Shown: positions 1 to 8,174 of the stretch, one piece after another | Position numbering within the stretch: position 1 is the stretch's first letter | Layout of the letters: each line of letters opens with the position of its first letter | Source of the DNA: Benzoatithermus flavus | Lineage (GTDB): Bacteria; Pseudomonadota; Alphaproteobacteria; Geminicoccales; Geminicoccaceae | DNA: 64,000 nucleotides | Assembly: GCF_037908215.1 (NCBI RefSeq) | Contig: NZ_JBBLZC010000002.1 | Location: 124,001 to 188,000 of the forward strand | Direction: 5' to 3' | Made by a program: the position numbers and the translations under genes | Notes under the pieces: generated by a model | What the model was told of the DNA's origin: nothing | The model's database searches: none | The model's input: the letters and a program-made list of their open reading frames with translations, nothing else

Positions 1-570
1 CAGAACCGGCGCAACGTGCCCTTGCGCGACCGCCCGGTGATGCGCGAGGAGGAGTGGGGGCCTTTCATCGAGAAGCTCGTCGCCGTCGCCGAGCACATGA
101 ACGCGCGCGGCGTGCGGATGGCCTACCATCACCACATGGGCACGGTGATCGAGAAGGCGCACGAGATCGACCGGCTGATGGAGAGCACACCGGCGGTGGT
201 GGGCCTGCTCTACGACACCGGGCATCTCACCTTCGCCGGCGAGGACCCGGCGGTGGTGGCGAAGCGCTGGGCGCACCGGATCGTCCACGTCCACGCCAAG
301 GACGTGCGCGCCGACGTGAAGGCGAAGGCGCTGGCGGAAGGCTGGTCGTTCCTCGATTCCGTGGTCGAGGGCGTCTATACCGTTCCGGGCGACGGCTGCA
401 TCGACTTCCGCGCCGCCCTGCGGCCGATCGCCGAGGCCGACTATTCGGGCTGGCTCGTGGTCGAAGCCGAGCAGGATCCGGCGAAGGCCAATCCGCTCAC
501 CTATGGCACCATGGGCTACCAGAACCTCCGTGCGATCGCGACGGAGCTCGGCTTCACCGTCCACAACTGA
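1..570 (+). CDS. iolE: Inosose dehydratase, IolE (5' end outside the window)
   Basis: C-terminal 189 codons of 2-keto-myo-inositol dehydratase, which dehydrates scyllo-inosose in cytoplasmic myo-inositol catabolism. The frame is open from base 1. The visible part has the xylose-isomerase-like TIM-barrel features of the family: a YHHHMGT strand with metal-binding histidines, YDTGH, and HVHAKD, followed by the PGDG and VVEAEQDP segments near the C terminus, where a metal-binding Glu is expected. It ends 17 nt before iolB, so the two are probably co-transcribed with upstream iol genes. The assignment is firm because of the motifs and the iolB neighbour; only the N-terminal part is missing. Confidence 0.93.
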   Translation, partial: QNRRNVPLRDRPVMREEEWGPFIEKLVAVAEHMNARGVRMAYHHHMGTVIEKAHEIDRLMESTPAVVGLLYDTGHLTFAGEDPAVVAKRWAHRIVHVHAKDVRADVKAKALAEGWSFLDSVVEGVYTVPGDGCIDFRAALRPIAEADYSGWLVVEAEQDPAKANPLTYGTMGYQNLRAIATELGFTVHN

Positions 571-587
571 GCGCGAGAGGCCCGGCA

Positions 588-1391
588 ATGAGCGAGCTGC
601 TGCTCCGGCACAAGGCACCCGATGCACGAGGGCTCGTCCATCGGGTCACACCCGAGAGTGCCGGCTGGAATTACGTCGGCTTCGAGCTCTACCGGCTCCA
701 GCCGGGCCAATCGGTCGAGGAGGCCACGGGCGAACGCGAGGCCTGCCTCGTGCTCGTGGGCGGCAGGGCGGACGTGGCGGCGGGCGGACAGCGCTGGGAG
801 AACATCGGCGAGCGCGCCGGGCCGTTCGACAAGGCGAAGCCCTATTCGGTCTACGTCGCCTGGCACGACCACTGGCGCATCACTGCCCGCACCCCGCTCG
901 AGCTCGCCGTGTGCACCGCTCCGGGCGGGGACGGCTTCGCGACGCGGCTGATCCCGCCCGAGGAGGTGGCGGCCTCGGTGCGCGGCAAGGGCACCAACGT
1001 CCGCTACGTCCACGACATCCTGCCCGAGGGCAAGCCGGCCCATTCGCTCCTCGTGGTCGAGGTGATCACGCCGGGCGGCCACTGGTCGTCCTATCCCTCG
1101 CACAAGCACGACCAGGACAACCTGCCCGAGGAGTCGCTGCTCGAGGAGACCTACTACCACCGGATCGATCCGCCACAGGGCTTCGCCTTCCAGCGCGTCT
1201 ACACCGACGACCGCTCGCTCGATCAGTCGATGGCGGTCGAGGACGGCGACGTGGTGCTGGTGCCCAGGGGCTATCACCCCTGTGCTGCGGCTCACGGCTA
1301 CGATCTCTACTATCTCAACGTGATGGCGGGCCCGAAGCGCATCTGGCGCTTCCACAACGAACCCGCGCATGCATGGCTGCTCAAGGCGTGA
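588..1391 (+). CDS. iolB: 5-deoxy-glucuronate isomerase, IolB
   Basis: A 267-aa cupin-type isomerase converting 5-deoxy-D-glucuronate to 5-deoxy-2-keto-gluconate in the inositol pathway. Length and sequence fit the family: the metal-binding motif HKHDQDNLPEE near residue 170, the following EETYYHR strand, and the C-terminal RGYHPCAAAHGYDLYYLNVMAG block. The ATG lies 17 nt after the iolE stop and is preceded by GAGAGGCCCGGCA, so the start is well placed. The 3' end overlaps the convergent Uma2-family gene by 11 bp. No terminator is visible between the two. Confidence 0.95.
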   Translation: MSELLLRHKAPDARGLVHRVTPESAGWNYVGFELYRLQPGQSVEEATGEREACLVLVGGRADVAAGGQRWENIGERAGPFDKAKPYSVYVAWHDHWRITARTPLELAVCTAPGGDGFATRLIPPEEVAASVRGKGTNVRYVHDILPEGKPAHSLLVVEVITPGGHWSSYPSHKHDQDNLPEESLLEETYYHRIDPPQGFAFQRVYTDDRSLDQSMAVEDGDVVLVPRGYHPCAAAHGYDLYYLNVMAGPKRIWRFHNEPAHAWLLKA

Positions 1392-1953
1392 CGGATTCCT
1401 CGTCCTCGCCGAGCGGCAGGCCGTCGTAGAGCTCGTCCAAGGGGATCGCGAGGTCGAGGGCCGCGAGCCGGACGGTGTCACCCGGCCCGAGATCCCTGAG
1501 CCGCCAGTGCTCGCCCGCGCGCGCATAATGCTCGATGGCCGGACGATCCGTGGCGACCAGCAGGATGTGCTGCACCGAGGGCAGCCGCCGGTAGGCGCGC
1601 AGCTTGATGCCGCGGTCGTCGGCTTCGGTCGAGGGCGAGAGGATCTCGACGATGACGACCGGGTCCGGGCACCACAGCTCGCGCCCCGGCGGGGCGCAGG
1701 TCACGGCGAGGTCGGCGACGTAGAAGCTGTGGTTGGTCCAGGGCAGGAGGATTCCGGCCTCGGCTTGCGGCTCGCAAGGCCGCCGCAACCGGGACCTCAG
1801 TGCGAAATCGGCTCGGGACGCCAGAATCCCGTGCAGCCGGGCCGCCGGCGCCATCATGACGATCTCGCCACCGAGGAGCTGGTAGCGGCGGCCGGGCTCG
1901 CCCTCGAAGCGCAGGAACTCCTCGACCGTGACGAGCTTGCGTGCGGCGTCCAT
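1381..1953 (-). CDS. Uma2 family (DUF820) restriction-endonuclease-like protein
   Basis: A 190-aa protein of the Uma2 family. This PD-(D/E)XK-like fold is abundant in cyanobacteria and some proteobacteria, and its biological role is not established. Visible family blocks are the N-terminal VEEFLRFEGEPGRRYQLLGGE segment, YVADLAV (the conserved PD-like position is VADLAV), and PVVIVEILSPST followed by DRGIKLRAYRRLP, which holds the E-x-L...K core. It is transcribed alone and overlaps iolB tail to tail. A second, truncated Uma2-like N terminus occurs at 10708. Family assignment is good; function is unknown. Confidence 0.8.
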   Translation of the reverse strand: MDAARKLVTVEEFLRFEGEPGRRYQLLGGEIVMMAPAARLHGILASRADFALRSRLRRPCEPQAEAGILLPWTNHSFYVADLAVTCAPPGRELWCPDPVVIVEILSPSTEADDRGIKLRAYRRLPSVQHILLVATDRPAIEHYARAGEHWRLRDLGPGDTVRLAALDLAIPLDELYDGLPLGEDEESVTP

Positions 1954-2030
1954 GAGAGCCTACCTCCTGCCTGGAAGATAGCGCGGCGTGGGCGCGCTGG
2001 CCACGAGCGCCGCGCTGACGGCGATGGCGA

Positions 2031-3281
2031 TCAGCCCGCGAGCTGCCGATCGTATTCGAGCACCGCGTTGAGCAGCACCTGCGCACCGGCGGCGCACTCG
2101 TCGAAGGTGGTGGATTCCTCCTCGTTGTGGCTGATGCCCCCCGCACAGGGCACGAAGATCATGGTCGTGGGCGCCACGCGGGCGATGTAGGCGGCATCGT
2201 GGCCGGCACCCGAGACCATCTCGCGGGTCGTGAAGCCGGCCTGCTCGGCCCCGGCGCGCACACAGGCGATGAGATCCGGGTGGAACTTGACCGCGGGCGA
2301 GATCCAGATCCGCTTCTCCTCGTAAGCGAGCTTCTGATCGGCCATCGCTTCGGGCAGGGCTTTACGGAACTCGGCCTCCATCGCGTCCAGGACCTCTTCC
2401 TCGGGGTGACGGAAGTCGACCGTGAAGAAGACCTCGCCCGGCACGACGTTGCGCGAGTTCGGCTTGACCTCGACCAGGCCCACCGTGCCGACGCCCGGCG
2501 GGTGTGCCAGCGCGATCTCGTGCACGCGCTCGATCATCTTGGCGGCGCCCAGAAGCGCGTTCCTGCGCAGGCGCATCGGCGTGGCGCCGGTGTGCGATTC
2601 CTGGCCCGTGACCGTGACCTCGTACCAGCGCATGCCCTGAACGCCGGTGACGATGCCGATCATCCGGCCCTCGTCCTCGAGGATCGGGCCCTGCTCGATG
2701 TGGAGCTCGAAGAGAGCACCCAGCTTGTGGGCACCCGCCTTTTCGCTGCCGCGATAGCCGATCCGCTCCAGCTCCTCGCCGAACTTCTTCCCCTCGCGAT
2801 CCTCGCGGGCATAGGCGTACTCGGGCGTGAACACGCCGGCATAGACGCCGGAGCACAGCATTGCGGGAGCGAAGCGCGAGCCCTCCTCGTTGGTCCAGTT
2901 CACGACCTCGATGGGCGCATTGGTCTCGTAGCCGGTCTCGACCAGCGTGCGCATGGCCTCGAGCGCTCCGAGAACGCCCAAGACACCGTCGAACTTGCCG
3001 CCGGTGGGCTGGGTGTCGAGGTGCGAGCCCATGGCGATCGGTAGGAGGTCGTTGTTGCGGCCGGGCCGGCGGGCGAACATGTTGCCGACCTCGTCGATCG
3101 TGACCGTGCACCCCAAAGCCTCGGCCTGCGCCTTGAACCAGTCGCGCACTTTCTTGTCGTCGTCGCTGAGTGTCAGCCGCTTGATCCCGCCTTTGGGCGT
3201 CGCGCCGAACTGAGCGGTCTCCATGATCGTGTCCCACAGGCGCTGCGGGTCGATGCGGAGATTGGTGCGGGGCTGGGTCAT
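2031..3281 (-). CDS. M20-family Zn-dependent hydrolase, probable beta-ureidopropionase (N-carbamoyl-beta-alanine amidohydrolase)
   Basis: A 416-aa M20/M28-type amidohydrolase. It shows the binuclear-metal motifs GSHLDTQPTGGKFDG (His and Asp ligands), NWTNEEGSRFAPA (catalytic Glu pair), ELHIEQGPIL (His ligand) and the C-terminal SGAGHDAAYIA (His ligand). This subfamily splits N-carbamoyl amino acids, allantoate or N-carbamoyl-beta-alanine. I prefer the last because the neighbours are a RutR-type regulator, an ABC importer and PreTA, which make up reductive pyrimidine breakdown. The ATG at 3281 starts MTQPRTNLRID, the usual N terminus; longer in-frame ORF sequence upstream runs through the toxin gene and is not coding. 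The gene begins 11 nt after the toxin stop. Allantoate amidohydrolase is the main alternative. Confidence 0.83.
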   Translation of the reverse strand: MTQPRTNLRIDPQRLWDTIMETAQFGATPKGGIKRLTLSDDDKKVRDWFKAQAEALGCTVTIDEVGNMFARRPGRNNDLLPIAMGSHLDTQPTGGKFDGVLGVLGALEAMRTLVETGYETNAPIEVVNWTNEEGSRFAPAMLCSGVYAGVFTPEYAYAREDREGKKFGEELERIGYRGSEKAGAHKLGALFELHIEQGPILEDEGRMIGIVTGVQGMRWYEVTVTGQESHTGATPMRLRRNALLGAAKMIERVHEIALAHPPGVGTVGLVEVKPNSRNVVPGEVFFTVDFRHPEEEVLDAMEAEFRKALPEAMADQKLAYEEKRIWISPAVKFHPDLIACVRAGAEQAGFTTREMVSGAGHDAAYIARVAPTTMIFVPCAGGISHNEEESTTFDECAAGAQVLLNAVLEYDRQLAG

Positions 3282-3292
3282 CGAGCGTCTCC

Positions 3293-3715
3293 TCAGGCTG
3301 TGCGGGGGTCGATGGTCGGGCAGAGCCGGGCGAAGTGGTGCGTGTTGGAGGTAGCGACGGTCAGTCCGTGGCGCAGCGCTATGGCGGCGATCCGCGCGTC
3401 GTCGGCTGGCGGCCGAGCACCTTGGGCCTCGCCCAAGCCCATGAGGCGGCCCCAGATCTCGGCGGCCGCCACATCGAAGTTCAGCACTCGCCCGGTGAAT
3501 TTCGGCAGGAGCCGGGTACGGATCCGCAGCAGCTCCGCGGCCATCGGGTCCGCGGCAGTGCCGAGCGCGAAATGGGCGCCGCGGAACAGCTCGGCGAGGT
3601 TGACCGAGCTGATGTGCAGCGCCGTCAGCGGCTGACGTGCCATCCAAGCCACGGTCGGCCCGAAGCCGCGGCTGACGTCAATCAGAACGGTCGTGTCCAG
3701 GAGCAGGCCGGCCAT
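3293..3715 (-). CDS. PIN-domain toxin, FitB/VapC-like ribonuclease
   Basis: A 140-aa PIN-domain protein, the predicted RNase toxin of a type II toxin-antitoxin pair. The acidic site residues are visible: Asp in LLLDTTVLIDV near the N terminus, Glu in VNLAELFRG (FitB-like I-S-x-x-x-x-E-L), and Asp in PADDARIAAIA, followed by the late TSNTHHFARL. I chose the ATG at 3715 because it begins MAGLLLDTTVLID; a GTG seven codons upstream is also in frame. It overlaps the antitoxin frame by 38 bp, more than the few bases usual for such pairs, which implies translational coupling or a recently extended antitoxin tail. The downstream hydrolase starts only 11 nt later. Confidence 0.88.
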   Translation of the reverse strand: MAGLLLDTTVLIDVSRGFGPTVAWMARQPLTALHISSVNLAELFRGAHFALGTAADPMAAELLRIRTRLLPKFTGRVLNFDVAAAEIWGRLMGLGEAQGARPPADDARIAAIALRHGLTVATSNTHHFARLCPTIDPRTA

Positions 3716-3977
3716 GACGCACCGTGGTCCCTTCACGGGGATCGAAGTCGAACTCGCGCGGTGGTTCGTCGTCGCGCAGCTTCGCAGGGTCCAGAGCAGC
3801 GAGCCACGTCATCTCCCGCAGCGTGGCGATGAGCTCTTCCGTCGTGGACGGCTTCCCGACCGCCTCCTCCAGAATCGCCCGGTGCTCGGCCTCGACGGAT
3901 CGGCCGTGCGCCTTGGCCCGCTCGCGCAGGGCCTGGACCGTCTCCTCGCTCAAGCCACGTACCAAAAGCTGCGCCAT
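3678..3977 (-). CDS. FitA/VapB-like ribbon-helix-helix antitoxin
   Basis: A 99-aa antitoxin with an N-terminal ribbon-helix-helix: MAQLLVRGLSEETVQALRER followed by AKAHGRSVEAEHRAILEEAV is the standard FitA pattern. It neutralises the PIN toxin and, by family knowledge, represses its own promoter with the toxin. The ATG at 3977 has a GGAGG five bases upstream; an in-frame GTG at 3989 would lie inside the operator palindrome, so 3977 is the better start. The C-terminal 13 residues (after DPREG) are read from sequence that is also the toxin start, so they may not be functional. Confidence 0.87.
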   Translation of the reverse strand: MAQLLVRGLSEETVQALRERAKAHGRSVEAEHRAILEEAVGKPSTTEELIATLREMTWLAALDPAKLRDDEPPREFDFDPREGTTVRHGRPAPGHDRSD

Positions 3978-3985
3978 GATCGCCT

Positions 3986-4019
3986 CCATCTCGATGCTAT
4001 CATGATAGCATCGAGATGG
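3986..4019. promoter_or_regulatory. 34-bp perfect palindrome, operator of the FitAB/VapBC-like pair
   Basis: Bases 3986-4019 form an uninterrupted perfect palindrome (arm CCATCTCGATGCTATCA). It ends 9 bp before the antitoxin ATG. On the minus strand it contains TATCAT, a plausible -10 hexamer, so repressor binding would cover the promoter. Such inverted repeats are the autoregulatory operators of FitAB/VapBC modules. No -35 match was identified with confidence. Confidence 0.8.
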
Positions 4020-4046
4020 GTCTTCCGTCGACGAGATGCCAGGAAC

Positions 4047-5042
4047 TCAGAGCTTCGCCGCGTCCACCACGGCGTGGGTCCAGGCACCCTGCGGTGTCTT
4101 CGTGATCACCGGGTCGGAGCCGCCAGCGAGCAGGGTCTTGACGGTGCGCTCGTAGTCGGCCTCGTCGAGCCGGCCTGTCGAGCCTTCGGTGAGCTTGTTG
4201 ATCTCGCCCATCATCCGCTTCTGGTGCTTCTCGGTCTGGGCACCGGTGGCATCGTTGTCGAGCACGATCGCTGCCGCCTCGTCAGGATGCTGGCGTGCCC
4301 ATTCCCAGCCCTGCATCGAGGCCTTGACGAACCGCGCCATCGTGTCGACGAACTTCGGGTCCTCGAGCCGGCTCTCGAGGACGTAGAGCCCGTCCTCCAA
4401 CGTGGCGACACCCTGGTCCTCGTACTTGAATACGACGAGATCGTCCGGCTTCAGGCCGGCGTCGATCACCTGCCAGTACTCGTTGTAGGTCATGGTCGAA
4501 ATGCAGTCGGCCTGCTTCTGCAGGAGCGGGTCGACGTTGAAGCCCTGCTTCAGGACCTTCACCCCCCTGGCCGAGCCGTCGGTCGGGATGCCGAGCTTCG
4601 CCATCCAGGACAGGAACGGATACTCGTTGCCGTAGAACCAGACACCCAGCGTCTTGCCGGCGAGATCCGCGGGCGTCCTGATCCCGGTCTCCTTGCGGCA
4701 GGTCAGCATCATGCCCGAGCGCTTGAAGGGCTGGGCGATGTTGACGAGCGGGACACCCTTCTCGCGGCTGGCGAGGGCCGAGGGCATCCAGTCGACGATG
4801 ACATCCGCCCCGCCGCCTGCGATCACCTGCGGCGGTGCGATGTCGGGCCCGCCGGGATTGATCGTGACGTCGAGGTCTTCCGCTTCGTAGAAGCCCTTGT
4901 CCTTGGCGACGTAGTAGCCGGCGAACTGGGCCTGGGTCACCCACTTGAGCTGGAGTGTCACCTTGTCGGCGGCATCCGCCGTGCCGACGCCGAGGGCGCC
5001 GCAGGCGAGCGCCGTCAGCATGCCCAGAAGATTCCCCCTCAT
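4047..5042 (-). CDS. ABC importer periplasmic binding protein, NMT1/THI5-like
   Basis: A 331-aa periplasmic substrate-binding protein. A Sec signal peptide is clear (MRGNLLGMLTALACGALGVG, cleaved near TADA-AD). The mature part begins KVTLQLKWVTQAQFAGYYVAKDKGFY, the classic NMT1/THI5-like start found in binding proteins for hydroxymethylpyrimidine, riboflavin precursors, taurine and nucleobases. Because the genes sit beside rutR and pyrimidine-degradation genes, a pyrimidine or pyrimidine-derived substrate is likely; this is inference. The ATG at 5042 has GAGGAGGAGAACGGAGG upstream. It is the last gene of a four-gene minus-strand transporter operon, 35 nt after the second permease. Confidence 0.87.
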   Translation of the reverse strand: MRGNLLGMLTALACGALGVGTADAADKVTLQLKWVTQAQFAGYYVAKDKGFYEAEDLDVTINPGGPDIAPPQVIAGGGADVIVDWMPSALASREKGVPLVNIAQPFKRSGMMLTCRKETGIRTPADLAGKTLGVWFYGNEYPFLSWMAKLGIPTDGSARGVKVLKQGFNVDPLLQKQADCISTMTYNEYWQVIDAGLKPDDLVVFKYEDQGVATLEDGLYVLESRLEDPKFVDTMARFVKASMQGWEWARQHPDEAAAIVLDNDATGAQTEKHQKRMMGEINKLTEGSTGRLDEADYERTVKTLLAGGSDPVITKTPQGAWTHAVVDAAKL

Positions 5043-5077
5043 CCTCCGTTCTCCTCCTCTGCTCGTCCGCCCTTGCT

Positions 5078-6220
5078 TCATTCCCGCCGCCGGTAGGAAG
5101 GGTGCCAGAAGGTCACTACCCGCTCGATTCCGGCGAGGAGCGCGTACGACGTCGATCCCGCGACGGCCGCCACCAGGATCTCGGCCCAGACCATGTCGAG
5201 ACTCATCCGGCCGACCTCGGTCGAGATGCGAAAGCCCATGCCCACCGTGGGCGTGCCGAAGAACTCGGCGACGATGGCGCCGATCAGCGCCAGGGTGGCG
5301 TTGATCTTGAGCGCGTTGAACACGAACGGCATGGCGGCCGGCAGGCGCAGCTTCAAAAGCGTCGTCCACCAGCCGGCACCATAGGAGCGCATGAGGTCGC
5401 GCTCGAGCGCGCCCGCGGATGCGAGGCCCGCTCCTGTGTTCACGAGCATCGGGAAGAAGGTCATCACCACGACCACGGCGGCCTTGGACGGCCAGTCGAA
5501 GCCGAACCACATCACCATGATGGGCGCGATGCCGACGACCGGCAGCGCCGCCACGAAATTGCCGAGCGGCAGGAGACCGCGCCGTAAGTACGGCACGCGA
5601 TCGGCCAGGAGGGCCACGAGGAAGCCGGCGCTGCAGCCCAAGATCCAGCCCGCGAGCACGGCCTTGAGGAAGGTCTGGGCAAAGTCGGCCCATAAGGTCG
5701 GCAGCGAGGCCGCAAAGCGGGCGAGGATCGCGGACGGGCTCGGCAGCAGCACGGCGGGCACGCCGAAGCCCACGGTCAGGGTCTCCCAGAGCAGCAGGAC
5801 CGTGGCACCGAAAGCGAGCGGAACGGCGAGGTCGAGAAGCTTCCGCAAGCCAGGATCGGCGGGCTCGGCCGTGGCCAGCGCATCGGTGCCGAGCCAGGCG
5901 GCGAGCCACAAGGCCAGCACCTGCAGCCAGAAGCCGGCACCTGCCGAGCCGGCGATGCCGGGGCGGTGGACGGTGTCGAGGACGACGACCCAGCCCAGCA
6001 CGGTAAGGGCGAGGACGAGGCCCAGCCGGCGCAGGTCGAGCCGGCCGACCGCGCCCACGGCGAGGAAGGCCGCGGCCAGGATCAGAGGCGGCAGGGGGAA
6101 GTCCCGCGGCGGCGGCTCGGGCGCGCCGCTCAGCGGCAGAGCGAGACTCAGCGCCATGAGGGCGCCGGCCAGAATCCAGAACGCCGTGCGCGGCCGGGAG
6201 AGGGCGTCGGGCGCGGTCAT
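5078..6220 (-). CDS. ABC importer permease with extra N-terminal membrane region
   Basis: A 380-aa inner-membrane permease of the NitT/TauT/SsuC type. The C-terminal ~250 residues hold the binding-protein-dependent transport domain, including the EAA loop region (DLMRSYGAGWWTTLLKLRLPAAMPFVFNALKI) and GAIVAEFFG. The first ~130 residues are an additional hydrophobic domain with about four membrane segments, longer than the 250-280 aa usual for the family. The ATG at 6220 overlaps the previous permease stop by 4 bp (ATGA), so translation is coupled. It works with the second permease as a heterodimeric channel. Confidence 0.87.
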   Translation of the reverse strand: MTAPDALSRPRTAFWILAGALMALSLALPLSGAPEPPPRDFPLPPLILAAAFLAVGAVGRLDLRRLGLVLALTVLGWVVVLDTVHRPGIAGSAGAGFWLQVLALWLAAWLGTDALATAEPADPGLRKLLDLAVPLAFGATVLLLWETLTVGFGVPAVLLPSPSAILARFAASLPTLWADFAQTFLKAVLAGWILGCSAGFLVALLADRVPYLRRGLLPLGNFVAALPVVGIAPIMVMWFGFDWPSKAAVVVVMTFFPMLVNTGAGLASAGALERDLMRSYGAGWWTTLLKLRLPAAMPFVFNALKINATLALIGAIVAEFFGTPTVGMGFRISTEVGRMSLDMVWAEILVAAVAGSTSYALLAGIERVVTFWHPSYRRRE

Positions 6221-7149
6221 CGCCGGATGCCCATGGCACCGAGGGTGAGCCGCTCGGCCAGGCCCGTCAGCGCCACGAGGGCCGCAGCCAGGAGGGAGGC
6301 CGCGAGCAGCGCGGCCCAGATCTGGACGGTCTGGCCGTAGTAGGAGCCGGCAAGGAGGCGGGCGCCCAGCCCGGCCTGCGCTCCGGTCGGCAGCTCGCCA
6401 ACGATCGCCCCCACAAGGCTGATCGCGACCGCCACCTTCAGGCTCGCGAACAGGAACGGCACCGAGGCCGGCCAGCGCAGCTTCCAGAAGGTCTGCCAGA
6501 GGCTGGCATTGTAGGTGCGCAGGAGATCGAGCTGCATGGGCTCGGGCGAGCTCAACCCCTTCACCATGCCGATCGCGATCGGAAAGAAGCACAAATAGGC
6601 CGAGATCAGGGCCTTGGGCAGGAGGCCCTTCAGCCCGATCGAGCCCAGCACGACGATGACGATGGGGGCGATCGCCAGGATCGGAATGGTCTGGGACGCG
6701 ATGATCCAGGGCAGGAGGCTCTTGCGCAGCGCCCGGCCGTGGACGATCAGGACGGCGAGCAGGATGCCGACGAGCGTGCCGAGCGCGAAGCCCAGCAGGG
6801 TCGAGGAGAGCGTCACCCAGCCGTGATGGACGAGGCTGCGCTTCGAGGTGACGGGAACATCCGCGACCGTGCGCCAGAGTTCGCCCACGATCTGGTGCGG
6901 GGCCGGCAGGACCGGGCGCTCCTGGCTCCAGGAGAGGGTCACGAGCTCGCGCAGGCCGAGGCCCGCCGGATCGGGCGCGGTCTGGCGGGCGAAGGGGGCA
7001 TCGAGCCAGACCGCGGCGGCATACCAGACGGTGAGAAGGACGAGGAGGACGACCGCGACCGGCCCGATGCTCCCCGCCATCAGCCGCCGCGCGGCGCCCG
7101 TGCGCGCCTTTGCCGGTCGGACGAGGGACAGGGCGGCTTCAGTCGTCAT
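6217..7149 (-). CDS. ABC importer permease
   Basis: A 310-aa inner-membrane permease of the same NitT/TauT family as its neighbour, with an N-terminal membrane anchor (GPVAVVLLVLLTVWYAAAVWL), a periplasmic stretch and then the transport domain with the EAA loop (LDLLRTYNASLWQTFWKLRWPASVPFLFASLKV) and GAIVGELPTG. I chose the ATG at 7149, which overlaps the ATPase stop by 11 bp; an upstream in-frame extension reads through the ATPase gene and is not expected to be coding. Two permeases plus one ATPase and one binding protein make a complete importer. Confidence 0.86.
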   Translation of the reverse strand: MTTEAALSLVRPAKARTGAARRLMAGSIGPVAVVLLVLLTVWYAAAVWLDAPFARQTAPDPAGLGLRELVTLSWSQERPVLPAPHQIVGELWRTVADVPVTSKRSLVHHGWVTLSSTLLGFALGTLVGILLAVLIVHGRALRKSLLPWIIASQTIPILAIAPIVIVVLGSIGLKGLLPKALISAYLCFFPIAIGMVKGLSSPEPMQLDLLRTYNASLWQTFWKLRWPASVPFLFASLKVAVAISLVGAIVGELPTGAQAGLGARLLAGSYYGQTVQIWAALLAASLLAAALVALTGLAERLTLGAMGIRR

Positions 7150-7981
7150 AGGAGCGGCCCGCCCGCAGGCCTTCGCGCACGCGGTGCGCCACGGCGAGGA
7201 ATTCCGGAGTCTCGCGGATGTCGAGCGTGCGGTCTCGCGGCAGATCGACATCGATCACGTCGAGGATCCGGCCCGGCCGCGGCGACATGACGACGATCCG
7301 GGTCGAGAGGAACACGGCCTCCGGGATCGAGTGGGTGACGAACACGACCGTCTTGCCGGTGCGGGCCCAAAGGCTCAGGAGCTGCGCGTTGAGCTGGTCG
7401 CGCACGATCTCGTCGAGCGCGCCGAACGGCTCGTCCATGAGGAGCAGCTTCGGATCGAAGGAAAGCGCACGCGCGATCGAGGCGCGCTGCTGCATCCCGC
7501 CCGAGAGCTGCCAAGGATGGCGCTTGCCGAAGCCTTCGAGGCCGACCATGGCGAGATAGCGCTCGGCCCGCGCCCGGCGCTCGGCCTTCGGCACGCCCAT
7601 CACCTCGAGCGGCAGCATCACGTTGCGCTCGATCGTGCGCCAGGGATAGAGCGCCGGGGCCTGGAACACATAGCCGTACTGTCGTTCCAGCCGTGCCTCG
7701 CGAGGCGAGACACCGTTGACCCGGATCGTCCCGACGCTGGGCTGCTCGAGATCGGCGATGACCCGGAGCAGGGTGGTCTTGCCGCAGCCCGATGGTCCGA
7801 TGAGCGAGACGAAGGCACCCTCCTCGACGACGAGGTCGATGTCGGCCAGCGCGCGCACCGGCCCGTCCCTGGTCGTGAAGTCGAGCGAGAGCCCTGCGAT
7901 CGCGATGACCGGCCTGCCGGCCGCAGGCGCGCTCGCCGGCATCCCGGCGGCAGCACCTCGTTCGGCGTGCATCACGCTCAT
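7139..7981 (-). CDS. ABC importer ATP-binding protein, SsuB/TauB-like
   Basis: A 280-aa ATPase. Visible motifs: Walker A GPSGCGKTT, Q-loop YVFQAPALYPW, signature LSGGMQQRASIARAL, Walker B LLLMDEPFGALDE and H-loop VTHSIPEAVFLS, in the order and spacing of the nitrate/sulfonate/taurine class. The N-terminal ~35 residues are low complexity before the domain begins at AIAGLSLDF. The start at 7981 (MSVMHAERG) follows GGAGGCAGGAAGCAGC. It is the first gene of the importer operon, whose promoter must lie between 7981 and rutR, near the RutR box at 8128. Confidence 0.9.
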   Translation of the reverse strand: MSVMHAERGAAAGMPASAPAAGRPVIAIAGLSLDFTTRDGPVRALADIDLVVEEGAFVSLIGPSGCGKTTLLRVIADLEQPSVGTIRVNGVSPREARLERQYGYVFQAPALYPWRTIERNVMLPLEVMGVPKAERRARAERYLAMVGLEGFGKRHPWQLSGGMQQRASIARALSFDPKLLLMDEPFGALDEIVRDQLNAQLLSLWARTGKTVVFVTHSIPEAVFLSTRIVVMSPRPGRILDVIDVDLPRDRTLDIRETPEFLAVAHRVREGLRAGRSYDD

Positions 7982-8127
7982 GCTGCTTCCTGCCTCCTTG
8001 GCCCGGCGGGATGACCGGACCGCCCGTCGTCCGTTATCGAAGCAATGCACGTGCCACGTCAGGACGGGCCTGCCGATCGGTAGCGGCCGACCCCGAAGCC
8101 TCCCTTGCGATTGACGATGGCGCAGAA

Positions 8128-8143
8128 TTGATCAAATGGTCAA
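8128..8143. promoter_or_regulatory. RutR-type operator in the rutR / transporter intergenic region
   Basis: The 16-mer TTGATCAAATGGTCAA matches the E. coli RutR consensus TTGACCA-NN-TGGTCAA at 13 of 14 defined positions. It lies 31 bp before the rutR start and about 146 bp before the divergent transporter operon, so it can serve both. An almost identical site occurs at 16628. The consensus is established for E. coli RutR; binding here is inferred. Confidence 0.8.
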
Positions 8144-8174
8144 GCCGCATGCAGCCCCCTGCCGGTGGAGACGG

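Noticed and set aside
54..587. Long plus-strand frame running from 54 into iolB, and several frames of 200-300 codons opposite iolB
   Set aside because: The upstream part is an Arg/Gly/Ala-rich shadow of iolE in another frame; iolB homology begins at the ATG at 588, which has a ribosome site.
2127..3044. Plus-strand frame of 305 codons opposite the M20 hydrolase
   Set aside because: It mirrors the hydrolase codons on the other strand, has no family motifs and is typical of shadow frames in GC-rich DNA. The same applies to long frames opposite glgB, treS, mnhD, mnhA and the catalase.
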